DNA of 48,324 bases from Secundilactobacillus collinoides DSM 20515 = JCM 1123 (GCF_001435975.1 NZ_AYYR01000054.1:138875-187198), one strand, 5' to 3'. Shown: positions 27,005-34,837, counted from the first letter of the stretch. Notes: generated from the letters alone by a model not told the origin. Program-made: numbers and translations.

Positions 27005-27910
27005 TTAGTCCGTCATGTACTGCGCCATGTTCTCCGGTGAGTACTGGGCATCGCGTGCATTGACTTTATCCAGTCCGACAAAGGCGTTGAACTTGGAGAA
27101 GGTGATCATCCGGTCTTCGAAATGCTTAGTCGTGCCTTCACACTGCAAGGTTTGAATCAATTGTTCTTCGGCGTAAGCCTGGGTGTAAGTCATTGCGGTT
27201 GGATGAACCACGATGTTAAAGCCTAATTTTTCTAAGTCCTCGGACTTGGTCAGCGGTGTCTTGCCGCCTTCGATCATGTTGGCCATTAACGGTGTGTCAG
27301 GGAAGGCTTCGTGGATCTGCTTTAATTCATCGATACTTCGAGGGGCTTCGATGAAGATGAGATCAGCGCCAGCAGCCTTGTAGCGACGGCTGCGTTCGAT
27401 GGCGTTGTCTAACCCGTAAACGGCACGGGCATCAGTCCGGGACATGATGAGAAAATCATCGTGTTTGCGGGCCGCCTTAGCGGCAGTAATCTTAGCCTCG
27501 AGAACTTCAGTTGGCTCAACTTTCTTACCGTCCATGTGACCGCAACGTTTTGGCCAGACCTGATCTTCGATGAAGATACCGGCAGCACCGATGGCTTCGT
27601 AAGATTCAACCGTACGGCGGACGTTATCGAGGTCGCCGTAACCGGTATCTGCATCAGCGAAGACTGGAATGTTGGTGGCGTTGATGATTTCTCGGCAACG
27701 GTTCAATGCGTTGCCGAAATCACTGATGCCGCGGTCTGGCATGGCTAAGGTGGAAGCACTGGTGGCGTAACCGGCAGAGAAGATGGCCTGCGCACCGCTG
27801 TCCTCAGCAATTTTAGCTGCTAAGGCATCCGGCGCAACCATCATCCGCACGATGCGGCCGCTCATAACTTCGGTTTTAAATTGGTGACGCATGCGATCAT
27901 TTTTCAGCAT
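27005..27910 (-). CDS. isocitrate lyase/PEP mutase superfamily lyase (methylisocitrate/dimethylmalate lyase-like)
   Basis: This 301-aa cytoplasmic enzyme has a TIM-barrel signature. The metal site is ADADTGYGD (residues 85-93), the catalytic loop is PKRCGH (120-125, Cys123 as general acid), and SRTDAR, IEAP and ANMIEGG follow. The KRCGH loop is typical of C-C bond lyases (PrpB 2-methylisocitrate lyase, 2,3-dimethylmalate lyase) rather than of PEP phosphonomutases. Substrate is not determined; no other methylcitrate-cycle gene is seen. The ATG at 27910 has AAGGAGG upstream and overlaps the end of the paralog before it by 14 nt, so the two are coupled. The operon is led by a T-box. Confidence 0.87.
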   Translation of the reverse strand: MLKNDRMRHQFKTEVMSGRIVRMMVAPDALAAKIAEDSGAQAIFSAGYATSASTLAMPDRGISDFGNALNRCREIINATNIPVFADADTGYGDLDNVRRTVESYEAIGAAGIFIEDQVWPKRCGHMDGKKVEPTEVLEAKITAAKAARKHDDFLIMSRTDARAVYGLDNAIERSRRYKAAGADLIFIEAPRSIDELKQIHEAFPDTPLMANMIEGGKTPLTKSEDLEKLGFNIVVHPTAMTYTQAYAEEQLIQTLQCEGTTKHFEDRMITFSKFNAFVGLDKVNARDAQYSPENMAQYMTD

Positions 27911-28634
27911 AGCTGGTGTCCTCCTTAAGTAAGTTTTGTAACGCAGTTTGTTGCGCTTGTAACGCTTTGTCGGCAAGGCAGCCGGTATCGAGCCAGCCAG
28001 CAATACCGGAGATCTTGGTGGTGTCTGGGTTCCAAGTGGCTAACAGGGGTAGTTCGGGTTCTGAGCTGACTAACGCCTGTAAGTCTGATGTCGTGTAGTG
28101 GTCGATGATGATGGCGTCGGCTCCGGCGTTTGCGAGGTAGTGCATCCGTTGTTGCGCACCCTCAATGCCGTAGTCCCAAATGCCTTCGAGCTTGATCCAA
28201 AGTTGCGTTGCCGGATTCTCAAGGCTGTCCTTAGCGGCCCGAGCCTTTCCCAGCAGGTCAGCTGGTGTGGTCGTCGTTGGCCGTTCCAGGTTATGGGCTG
28301 GATAGGTTTGGTCGTTTAGCATTAAAATATCGCCACCGGACCGTTCTAATTCTTGGGCCGCGTAGAAGGTGTTCAGCGGGTTGCCGAAGCCTGATTGCAT
28401 ATCCGCAATCAATGGGGTGGTCTTTTTTAACTGCATGTCGCGGAGAAACTTGGCGTATTCAGAAATGGTCAACAGACCGGGATTTTCTTCGGCCAAGAGA
28501 GTCTTGGTTGCGAGCGTCGCGTCCAGTAAAATTGCTGGGGTATCGCTGTTTGTTAATAAGTTAAATGTATTGCCATCGCCGGCTGCCGGAATTAACTGGC
28601 CTGGTGTTGTTTGTAATGTGTCTAGTAATGTCAT
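27897..28634 (-). CDS. divergent isocitrate lyase/PEP mutase superfamily paralog lacking the catalytic loop
   Basis: This 245-aa protein is related to the downstream lyase. It retains a DMQSGFGN segment in place of the metal site ADADTGYGD, and a LWIKLEG strand. At the catalytic loop it reads NDQTYPAHN where the lyase has EDQVWPKRCGH, so Cys and the Lys-Arg pair are missing. It may have another activity (some family members are hydrolases or phosphonate enzymes) or be a partner subunit. The start is ATG 28634 with AAGGAGG 7 nt upstream; the frame extends into the T-box leader but that part is regulatory RNA. It is the first gene after the T-box terminator. Confidence 0.75.
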   Translation of the reverse strand: MTLLDTLQTTPGQLIPAAGDGNTFNLLTNSDTPAILLDATLATKTLLAEENPGLLTISEYAKFLRDMQLKKTTPLIADMQSGFGNPLNTFYAAQELERSGGDILMLNDQTYPAHNLERPTTTTPADLLGKARAAKDSLENPATQLWIKLEGIWDYGIEGAQQRMHYLANAGADAIIIDHYTTSDLQALVSSEPELPLLATWNPDTTKISGIAGWLDTGCLADKALQAQQTALQNLLKEDTSYAEK

Positions 28635-28663
28635 TTTAGTTCCTCCTTGTAAATGCCGTAACC

Positions 28664-28928
28664 ACGAAAAAACGCCCTTCAAAGAATAATCTTCGAAGGG
28701 CGCATTGATATGCACGGTACCACCTTGTCTTTACTACTGTTCGTAGTCTTAACGAGCATGCCCAGTGGGCAGATTCGTTGGCCTTGATAATGGCGGCACC
28801 CAATAGATACTTCAAATCGTCGCATCTATAGCTCCGAGCTTACTTTCCTGACGATGGGTCACGTTCTCACACCAACCGAACGCTCTCTTGGACCTGGGGA
28901 TCAGTACTCCCTGCTCTTCATAGCTTTT
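28664..28928 (-). promoter_or_regulatory. T-box riboswitch controlling the lyase operon (specifier read as GTA, Val)
   Basis: Read on the minus strand, Stem I is closed by AGCT and GAGC/GCTC pairs with an ATGAA/GG kink-turn-like loop. The specifier loop has GGGAGTA on one side and GAAAGTAA on the other, between CTGA and TCAG. By the offset that gives Ile for the brnQ T-box, the specifier is GTA (Val). The antiterminator core is AAGGTGGTACCG (plus coordinates 28715-28726), then a terminator with CGCCCTTCGAAG and its complement ending in six T (28667-28702). Uncharged tRNA should allow read-through into the lyase genes. Confidence 0.87.
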
Positions 28929-29081
28929 AATCAACTTTTAATATACGAGTAGTGTAACCGATGATTTTCTCATTGTAAAGCCATTTTTGATAATTATTTT
29001 TGAAAGACAGCCGAAATTCCTGTTAATACGGCAAAAGTAGCGTAAACTTTTTTTCTAAAGAATGCGGATGGGAGCCATAAA
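28929..29081. other. divergent region before the T-box and the pentapeptide gene
   Basis: This AT-rich region must hold the promoter of the minus-strand T-box transcript (a TATATT box lies near 28938-28943 on that strand, with no convincing -35) and that of the plus-strand pentapeptide gene. No gene is seen. Confidence 0.4.
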
Positions 29082-29681
29082 ATGCCAAACGAAATTGTAA
29101 AAAATGTGACCATTGGGTTGGACGATGTTGAACCCGATACGACCTACGTGAACTGTGAAGTGGGGTATGCCAATCATAACAGTGATGTGAGTGATGTGGT
29201 CTTTGATCATTGTACTTTTAAACAGACAAATTTTAGTAACGGCACCTGGATCGACTGCCTGATCAAAAACTGTGATTTCACCAACGCCGATTTTACTAGA
29301 AGTTACTGGTTACGCTGTGAGCTGCAGGATGTAAAGTTGATGGGTGCCAATTTTGGCGAGTCAGCAATCAAAAAACTCAAGCTGACGAACTGTGTTGCCG
29401 ATTATTGTAACTTCAGTGACAGCAAAGTGAAGGATTTTTCTGCGATGGGCAGTCGGTTCATCGAAAGTTACTGGAATAATATCGCGTTTACCGGTAAGAC
29501 TGCCTTTGCCGAATGCGACCTGACTGAGGCCGATTTTTCGGAGACTAAGTTGAAGGGTGTGGATTTGAGTTCATCGCAAGTGGCAGGCATCCGACTAAAC
29601 TTGCAGTTGGCGCGCGGACTTAAAGTTTCGACATTTCAGGCGGCTGATATTTTGGCTGGAGTTGGCGTTGAAGTGATCTAG
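29082..29681 (+). CDS. pentapeptide-repeat protein
   Basis: This 199-aa protein is made of semi-regular pentapeptides with F/L at the centre: CTFKQTNFSN, CDFTNADFTR, ANFGES, CNFSDS and CDLTEADFSE. They fold as a right-handed quadrilateral beta-helix. The size and split layout resemble Qnr-like proteins that mimic DNA and protect gyrase, but many members have no known function, so no resistance role is assigned. The ATG at 29082 has a moderate site (GGGAG, 7 nt upstream). It is monocistronic with a strong terminator. Confidence 0.85.
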   Translation: MPNEIVKNVTIGLDDVEPDTTYVNCEVGYANHNSDVSDVVFDHCTFKQTNFSNGTWIDCLIKNCDFTNADFTRSYWLRCELQDVKLMGANFGESAIKKLKLTNCVADYCNFSDSKVKDFSAMGSRFIESYWNNIAFTGKTAFAECDLTEADFSETKLKGVDLSSSQVAGIRLNLQLARGLKVSTFQAADILAGVGVEVI

Positions 29682-29740
29682 CACATTTCTAATGATTATT
29701 GGTTTAAATAAATAACTGGAGATAATCTCCTATCCATAAT

Positions 29741-29787
29741 AAACGGTCCCATCCTAAGAGTTTGAATTTCTTAGGGTGGGACCGTTT
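29741..29787 (+). terminator. terminator after the pentapeptide gene
   Basis: AAACGGTCCCATCCTAAGA pairs with TTCTTAGGGTGGGACCGTTT with one G-T wobble across a short loop. T-rich sequence lies at the end. Confidence 0.85.
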
Positions 29788-30273
29788 GTATCTTGATTGT
29801 AAAGGCGGTGAGTTCAAGATTTTTTACTTATTGGATTTAATTTTTTAGCGTGGTGTTTCGTGTTTTTTGGGTGAGTATGCAATGATTGCAGAGGCTCAGT
29901 GACATAGGGTGGAAACGGGTTTACAAGGGAATGATTTTTAAGACCGTTTCTCTTCTAGGCAACCTAGCGGAAACGAGTTGCACAAGGCAGGAGGCTACCG
30001 CATAACGGACTCTGAGCCAAAAAGTCAGGTACGGACTTTTTGGCTCAGAGTCCGTTATGCTCCGCCCCTTAACCGCCTTGTTCCACTCTCTTTCACGCGA
30101 TTAATCAAGGAGATAAACTTTAAAGGCGTTCCTTCTAGGCAACCTAGGGGAAACGAGTTACACAAGGCAGGGGGCTACCGCGTAAGGGACTTTGGTCAAA
30201 AAAGGCAAACCCGGCCTTTTCTGCCCAAAGACCCTTACACTCCGCCCCCCTAATCACCTTGTTCCACTCTCTT
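29788..30273. other. gene-free stretch with two dispersed hairpin elements
   Basis: Apart from elements B (29952-30098) and C (30132-30278), nothing recognisable is present. The two copies share a spacer-like lead-in (GGAGATAAACTTTAAAGGCG before copy C). Confidence 0.6.
29952..30098 (+). repeat. dispersed hairpin element, copy B
   Basis: It starts CTTCTAGGCAACCTAG, then AAACGAGTTGCACAAGGCAG. A long internal palindrome (GACTCTGAGCCAAAAAGTC and its complement) follows, and it ends CCTTGTTCCACTCTCTTTCA. The outer arms pair (ACAAGGC with GCCTTGT). The loop sequence differs from copy C while the ends are conserved. Confidence 0.8.
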
Positions 30274-30278
30274 TCACG
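30132..30278 (+). repeat. dispersed hairpin element, copy C
   Basis: It has the same ends as copy B and is near-identical to copy E in the arms and the core (AAAAAAGGC and GGCCTTTTCTG). It ends at the stop codon of the minus-strand MFS gene, so it may double as its terminator. Confidence 0.8.
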
Positions 30279-31455
30279 CATTCAACCTTTCCGGCTCCCT
30301 CAATATCAAGTGTCCCAACAGTGACACAATTAAAAAGCCAAGTGCCACCAAGCACACACCTGTCCAGCCAGCCTGACTCCAAGCCCAAGTCGCTGTCAGC
30401 GTGCCCAGTGAGCCGCCCATAAAGTAGCCAAACATGAACACCGAGTTGTTGCGGCTGCTTTGTTCTCGGTTCAGCGACTGGACGATTGCCTGGTTTGAAA
30501 CCTGGCTGAACTGGGTTCCTAGATCCAGGAGCACAATACCGATAATCAGTCCCAGCATCCAGTGGCCGATCAACCAGAAAATGAGAAAGGCCAACGTGGA
30601 AAAGCCAATTGACATCCCGATTGTCAGTCGTGGTGAACGGTGGTCGACCATGCTGCCGATGTACGGCGCAGCGGTGACCCCGGCGATGCCCAGCAGGCCA
30701 AGTAAACCGGCAATGTTGCTACCGTAATGGTATTGGGATGCCAGATAAAACGCCAGCGTGGACCACATCACATTTGAGACGCCGAACATACAAAAGCCGT
30801 TTAACGTAGCGCCCTGTAACGGACGTTGCGTAACTAACAAATGCGGCAATGACCGGATGACGCTGAAGTAGTTCAGACTATGGTGCCCACGGGGATCCCG
30901 CGGCAGGTATCTGTGTACGACGCCAAGCAAAATGGTATCCAGCACCGCAGCAATCAAGTAAATCTGTTGCCATGGGAGCACGCTGCCCAAAAGCCCGCTG
31001 AACGACCGGGAAAGTAAAATTCCCGTCAGCAAGCCACTGAGCACGGTTCCCAGTACTTTCCCTCGTTGGAGCGCAGGAGCAAGAAAACCGGCGTAGGGGA
31101 TGATGATCTGCGGGGCAACGGATGTGATACCAATCAACGTCGTGGCGACCGCGAAGATGCCCATGGTTGGCGACATGAACGCAAGCAGCAGCGCAATGAT
31201 CGATAACACCATCATGAATTGAATCAGGTGGTAACGGTCGAAAATATCGCCGAGCGGTACGATAAGCAGTAACCCAAAGGCATATCCCAACTGTGTCAGC
31301 ATCGCCAGAATCCCGACTACCGCTTTAGAAATTTGAAAGTCGTTGGCAATCAGAGCCTCAATGGGTTGGATAAAGTTTAAATTAGCCACAATGACCCCCG
31401 CAGTGAAGGCCATCATGAGCACGGTTTTTCGTGGTAGTACAGGTTCGTTTTTCAT
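30274..31455 (-). CDS. MFS transporter (DHA-type drug/metabolite exporter)
   Basis: This is a 393-aa, 12-helix major facilitator. Loop 2-3 reads PLGDIFDRYHL, matching the G-D-x-x-x-D-R motif of the drug/H+ antiporter group. The second half has a similar SMVDHRSPR loop. It may export drugs or metabolites; substrate unknown. The ATG follows GGGAG 7 nt upstream, and a 19-codon leader ORF sits before it with base pairing that can cover that site. The stop codon lies within dispersed element C. Confidence 0.85.
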   Translation of the reverse strand: MKNEPVLPRKTVLMMAFTAGVIVANLNFIQPIEALIANDFQISKAVVGILAMLTQLGYAFGLLLIVPLGDIFDRYHLIQFMMVLSIIALLLAFMSPTMGIFAVATTLIGITSVAPQIIIPYAGFLAPALQRGKVLGTVLSGLLTGILLSRSFSGLLGSVLPWQQIYLIAAVLDTILLGVVHRYLPRDPRGHHSLNYFSVIRSLPHLLVTQRPLQGATLNGFCMFGVSNVMWSTLAFYLASQYHYGSNIAGLLGLLGIAGVTAAPYIGSMVDHRSPRLTIGMSIGFSTLAFLIFWLIGHWMLGLIIGIVLLDLGTQFSQVSNQAIVQSLNREQSSRNNSVFMFGYFMGGSLGTLTATWAWSQAGWTGVCLVALGFLIVSLLGHLILREPERLNA

Positions 31456-31497
31456 TATAAGACTCCCGTTTAGTAGATTTTTATTGATGTGAATCTG

Positions 31498-31557
31498 CTA
31501 GCACGGGAATGGGTTCTCAGTGCGTTTAATGAGCCAGTGAAACAGATGATAGGTCAT
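31498..31557 (-). CDS. 19-aa leader peptide before the MFS exporter
   Basis: The short ORF MTYHLFHWLIKRTENPFPC begins at ATG after AGAGGTG and ends 42 nt before the MFS start. Its last codons contain ATTCCCG, which pairs with CGGGAGT, the MFS ribosome binding site. Its stop codon lies in the arm of a second hairpin (TAGCAGATT with AATCTACTA). This layout resembles translational attenuation of resistance genes. Expression and function are inferred only. Confidence 0.5.
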   Translation of the reverse strand: MTYHLFHWLIKRTENPFPC

Positions 31558-32002
31558 GAAAGCACCTCTTTTTTATTAATTGGGTAAATCTTTTTGGCAG
31601 TCCAGAGGAGATGAGTTCTGCTAGTTTGGACTGGTGTCGAGTGGACTTTGAAACGAGAAAGAGGCCTCGATTTTTCTGCCCGTGTTTGTTGCTAGGCAAC
31701 GTCGCGGATACGAGTTTTAGGAAACAGAGACCGGGTACGTAAGGACGATTAGTGACAAATCCAAGCCCAGGATTTCCCGCTAATCGTGGTTACGTTCTGG
31801 TCTCTAACTGCTTCCTGCCACTATTCTCTATGGTTACTCAGGGAGATACTTTAAAACCGTTCCTTCTAGGCAACCGAGTGGAAACGAGTTACACAAGGCA
31901 GGGGGCTACCGCGTAAGGGACTTTGGGCAAAAAAGGCAGACCCGGCCTTTTCTGTCCAAGGCCCCTTACACTCCGCCCCCTAATCGCCTTGTTCCACGCT
32001 CT
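31558..32002. other. gene-free stretch with two dispersed hairpin elements
   Basis: It contains diverged element D (31689-31830) and element E (31863-32005). Nothing else is recognised. It should also contain the promoter for the leader-MFS unit on the minus strand near 31570-31640. Confidence 0.5.
31689..31830 (+). repeat. dispersed hairpin element, copy D (diverged)
   Basis: TTGCTAGGCAAC and ATACGAG at the left resemble copies B, C and E. The body forms its own hairpin (GAGACCGGGTACGTAAGGAC through GGTTACGTTCTGGTCTC) with unrelated arm sequence, so the element keeps its shape while its sequence changes. Confidence 0.6.
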
Positions 32003-32005
32003 TTA
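31863..32005 (+). repeat. dispersed hairpin element, copy E
   Basis: It is nearly identical to copy C, from CTTCTAGGCAACC through CGCGTAAGGGACTTTGG to GCCTTGTTCCACGCTCTTT. It abuts the stop codon of the DMT transporter on the minus strand. Confidence 0.8.
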
Positions 32006-32890
32006 ATTTCTTAACGTCAACCCCACGCCAATGAAAATTAGCAAGCAGCCAAAGACAAAACTCACATGCAGCGCCTCTCCCAATACTAGCCAACCTAATA
32101 AGCTGCCAACCAATGGCTGGAAGAAGAAAAATAAACCGGATTGACTGGCTTGCAGGAGTTGTAAGCCCTTATTCCACATCACAAACGCGATCGCGGTAGA
32201 TACGATTCCTAGATACAAAATACCGCCGCCGACCTTTGGCGTCAGCATGACGGCCCAGTTGAAACTATGGTACACGATGAGGGTTACCGGTGTCAGACCG
32301 ATTAGTGCCACCAGGGTACCAATCGTTGTCACTTGTAAGGCCGAATAGCGTGCCGGAACCTTCTTTAACAGAACGGACATCAGCGCCCAAGTGAGCGCGG
32401 CTACCGTCAGTGAGAGAACGCCCAGCGTTTGATGGGCCTGAAAATGCAGACCGCCGCCCGCGAGAATTACACCAATGGTGGCACTAGTGACTGCCAGTAG
32501 TTTGACGACCGTTAGCTGTTCTTTCAGCAGCCACGCCGCAAAGAGTGTCATAAATGCCGGGGTGGTCGCCGTGATGATCGACCCGATTTGGGCGTTGGCC
32601 AGCATGGTCCCCGTTTCCTGGAAGACGATGGAAGCCAGTTGACCGATAACTCCGATACTGATGAGCAGGTGCCAGTCTTTTTTTTCAACGTGCCAGTGTA
32701 CGTGTTGCTGCAGGCCCAGTAACGTCAGGGCGACGATGGCAATCAGGTACCGTGACCACACCAATAGGAAGGGCGGCACACTCGGTACCACGACCTTAAC
32801 GACGACGAACATGCCGCCCCAGATGCTGGCGGCTAATGTGAGATAGAGACTCCCAATGAGTTTTGATTTGGTACTATTTTTTTTATACAT
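32003..32890 (-). CDS. DMT superfamily transporter with two EamA domains
   Basis: This 295-aa membrane protein has ten predicted helices in two EamA repeats. The first begins SLYLTLAASIWGGMFVVVK; the second is in the C-terminal half, and EALHVSFVFGCLLIFIGVGL is the last helix. Family members usually export amino acids, nucleosides or metabolites; substrate unknown. The start is ATG 32890 with AAGGAG 9 nt upstream. A 15-codon leader ORF with a strong site precedes it. It is divergent from the FAH hydrolase gene. Confidence 0.88.
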   Translation of the reverse strand: MYKKNSTKSKLIGSLYLTLAASIWGGMFVVVKVVVPSVPPFLLVWSRYLIAIVALTLLGLQQHVHWHVEKKDWHLLISIGVIGQLASIVFQETGTMLANAQIGSIITATTPAFMTLFAAWLLKEQLTVVKLLAVTSATIGVILAGGGLHFQAHQTLGVLSLTVAALTWALMSVLLKKVPARYSALQVTTIGTLVALIGLTPVTLIVYHSFNWAVMLTPKVGGGILYLGIVSTAIAFVMWNKGLQLLQASQSGLFFFFQPLVGSLLGWLVLGEALHVSFVFGCLLIFIGVGLTLRN

Positions 32891-32964
32891 ATTTAGTGAA
32901 CTCCTTAGTTAGTTGGCGAATGGTCGCCTAACTGAGCTGAAGGATAGATTTGCTCAATCGAGGC

Positions 32965-33012
32965 TTACGCAACGGCTGGCACATCATTTTCGAATAATGG
33001 GGCATAGAGCAT
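32965..33012 (-). CDS. 15-aa leader peptide before the DMT transporter
   Basis: The ORF MLYAPLFENDVPAVA starts 6 nt after the very strong site AAAGGAGG. Between its stop and the transporter, CTCAGTTAG can pair with CTAACTAAG, covering part of the transporter's own site (AAGGAG), and a GGCGA/TCGCC hairpin lies inside. This suggests control of transporter translation by ribosomes on the leader. No family match is known to me. Confidence 0.5.
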   Translation of the reverse strand: MLYAPLFENDVPAVA

Positions 33013-33141
33013 AGCTGGTTCCTCCTTTACTTTGAATACAGTGGTTATTATTATAGGACAAATCATTACAGATTTCACTTTTCTAAGAATTTAGTGTTAA
33101 GAAACTTGTCAAAGTGCTATTCTGATAGCGAGGTGAAGACT

Positions 33142-33942
33142 ATGAAAATTGCCATGCGAAACGGAAAACCATTTATTCTTAAAGATGATCAACACGGCTC
33201 GGTCGTTCAAAACGCCAGCACGATTATTGACGTGCTGCACCAAAACCCGAGCAACCGACTATTAGGCGAAACTGAGGCCTTTACTCAGGATGAACTGGAA
33301 CAGCCGATCAGTGACCCGAAACAAATTTTTGCGGTGGGCATGAATTACGTTGACCACTCGGCTGAAATTCATATTGACTTACCGAAAGCACCCAGCATTT
33401 TCACGAAGTTCAGCAGTTCCTTAGCACCGTCAGTGGTTGACGTGAAAGCCCAGGGCCCGCAAACTGACTGGGAAACTGAAATCGTAGCGGTCATCAAAGA
33501 CGGCGGTCGTGACATCGCAGTGGAAGATGGCTGGGACCACGTTGCCGGGGTCATGGTTGGGGAAGATATCTCCGACCGGGAAGTCCAATTCCAAAACGAT
33601 AACCCGCAATTTTCAATGGGGAAATCGTTTGAAAACTACGGGCCGATTGGACCTTGGTTGACCACGCTCGACGAAGTGGAAAACCTGGATGATGAAGTGA
33701 TCACCACCAAGGTCAATGGCAAAACCATGCAGGAAGCCCCGTTAAGCCAGCTGATCTTTTCGATTCCCGATTTGGTTCACTACCTGTCAACGATTACTGA
33801 ACTGCAACCTGGTGATCTGATCTTCACTGGGACGCCAAGCGGTACTGGGGTTGGCCATGAACCGCAGATTTTCCTAAAACCCGGCGATAAACTGACCGGA
33901 AGTATCACATCACTTGGAACGTTGAAGATGACCATTAAATAA
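33142..33942 (+). CDS. fumarylacetoacetate hydrolase (FAH) family protein
   Basis: This 266-aa cytoplasmic protein has a short N-terminal part and an FAH fold. Motifs are GMNYVDH, WETEIV (a metal-binding Glu pair), VGEDISDR, FTGTPSGTGVG and LKPGD. The family includes acylpyruvate hydrolases, oxaloacetate decarboxylases and 2-oxo acid hydratases, so the exact reaction cannot be named. The ATG at 33142 has GAGGTG 6 nt upstream; an in-frame TTG-type start at 33094 has no site. It is divergent from the leader and DMT gene, and a terminator follows. Confidence 0.88.
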   Translation: MKIAMRNGKPFILKDDQHGSVVQNASTIIDVLHQNPSNRLLGETEAFTQDELEQPISDPKQIFAVGMNYVDHSAEIHIDLPKAPSIFTKFSSSLAPSVVDVKAQGPQTDWETEIVAVIKDGGRDIAVEDGWDHVAGVMVGEDISDREVQFQNDNPQFSMGKSFENYGPIGPWLTTLDEVENLDDEVITTKVNGKTMQEAPLSQLIFSIPDLVHYLSTITELQPGDLIFTGTPSGTGVGHEPQIFLKPGDKLTGSITSLGTLKMTIK

Positions 33943-33950
33943 TAAGTATG

Positions 33951-33996
33951 TTAAAAAGCATCTAACCAGTAATCAGCCGGGGAGATGCTTTTTTAA
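33951..33996 (+). terminator. terminator after the FAH gene
   Basis: AAAAAGCATCT and AGATGCTTTTTT close a 20-nt loop, starting 9 nt after the stop codon. Confidence 0.85.
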
Positions 33997-34062
33997 CGAC
34001 TTCTAAAATATCTTCCTATCTACATATTAGTATCTTATAATACTCTTAGGGGAGATGATTTC

Positions 34063-34458
34063 TTGAAAAATATTGTTAAGGGCTCAACTGTATTTGTCAT
34101 TGCCGCCACTTTAGGTGCTGTCGCGACTTTTGGCGGCACATCGGTTCAGGCTGCAACTTGGCATAAAGGAACGCCAAAGGTTTTTGTCGGTCAGAAATAT
34201 CGTGGCAAGTATGTGAAAAGTTTGCGGAACATCGCGCGCCATTACGAACACGTTTCCGCAACGAAAACGACCTATTCCGTGTATGGTTTTCAGTACGAAT
34301 TTAAGCTCAAAGGCACAACCTATAAATATGCTAATAAAACTTACTACATTCGTGGAAAGGCCTTTGGGAAAACAATGACAGTTAAAATTAGACGGCTAAG
34401 CACGACCAAAATCAGGATCTTGCCCGCAGGAAACTGGCAAACGATGACACGCTATTAA
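34063..34458 (+). CDS. small secreted protein, unknown function
   Basis: This 131-aa protein starts at TTG with GGGGAG 9 nt upstream; the ATG nearer that site is closed by a stop after two codons. A Sec signal peptide is clear: KNIVKG, a hydrophobic core, then SVQA-A at about residues 27-31. The mature part is basic (predicted strands with many Lys, Tyr and Thr) and resembles the many small exported proteins of lactobacilli, without a recognisable domain. A TATAAT box lies at 34036-34041. Likely released or loosely wall-associated. Confidence 0.7.
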   Translation: MKNIVKGSTVFVIAATLGAVATFGGTSVQAATWHKGTPKVFVGQKYRGKYVKSLRNIARHYEHVSATKTTYSVYGFQYEFKLKGTTYKYANKTYYIRGKAFGKTMTVKIRRLSTTKIRILPAGNWQTMTRY

Positions 34459-34837
34459 ATAGGTCTGGGTCAAAAGTCTTCACAGACAATACAATTACCG
34501 TTTTGGTGCGTTCTGGCTAGCTGGCTTAGGTCATGAACGAAGACCATGGTCATATCAGCGCCCCTAGCTAAACCCTATTCGGTTAGCTAGGGGCGTTGAT
34601 ATTTTGGGGCATAACTTGGTGCCTCTTCCTATCTCTAAAATTGGTATTAGTAAAGGAATTCTACTAAACGAGGGGGATTCTGAAGAGATGCCTGCTCGCA
34701 CTCATCTATTTGCTGTCTTTAGACTACTTGTGTCAGTTTTCTCAGCAAGCAATGTGTTATCGTTCGGGAACTAGGCGTGGCAGGGGACCCTTTAGTAAAT
34801 TGCTGTTGTGAATTTCGCAACGGACATAAAAATACAG
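34459..34837. other. gene-poor stretch between the secreted protein and the PuuD-like gene
   Basis: It holds the terminator at 34552-34605 and one short candidate ORF (34688-34774, 28 codons after GAGGGGG) that is not supported by family or context. Otherwise nothing is seen. Confidence 0.45.
34552..34605. terminator. strong hairpin terminator
   Basis: ATATCAGCGCCCCTAGCTAA pairs with TTAGCTAGGGGCGTTGATAT, and T residues follow. It ends the secreted-protein transcript and may act on both strands. Confidence 0.8.

Noticed and set aside
27005-27910. Methylcitrate cycle (prp) operon
   Set aside because: Only a PrpB-like enzyme is present; no methylcitrate synthase or dehydratase is nearby, so the pathway is not claimed.
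28635-28715. Longer N-terminus of the first lyase paralog starting at 28715
   Set aside because: These codons are the T-box antiterminator and terminator. A strong site precedes the ATG at 28634.
29082-29681. Quinolone resistance (Qnr) determinant
   Set aside because: The pentapeptide fold alone does not show gyrase protection. No diagnostic loops could be confirmed by eye.
34688-34774. 28-codon ORF after GAGGGGG
   Set aside because: The site spacing is long (11 nt), no neighbour suggests a leader or bacteriocin role, and no processing motif is seen.
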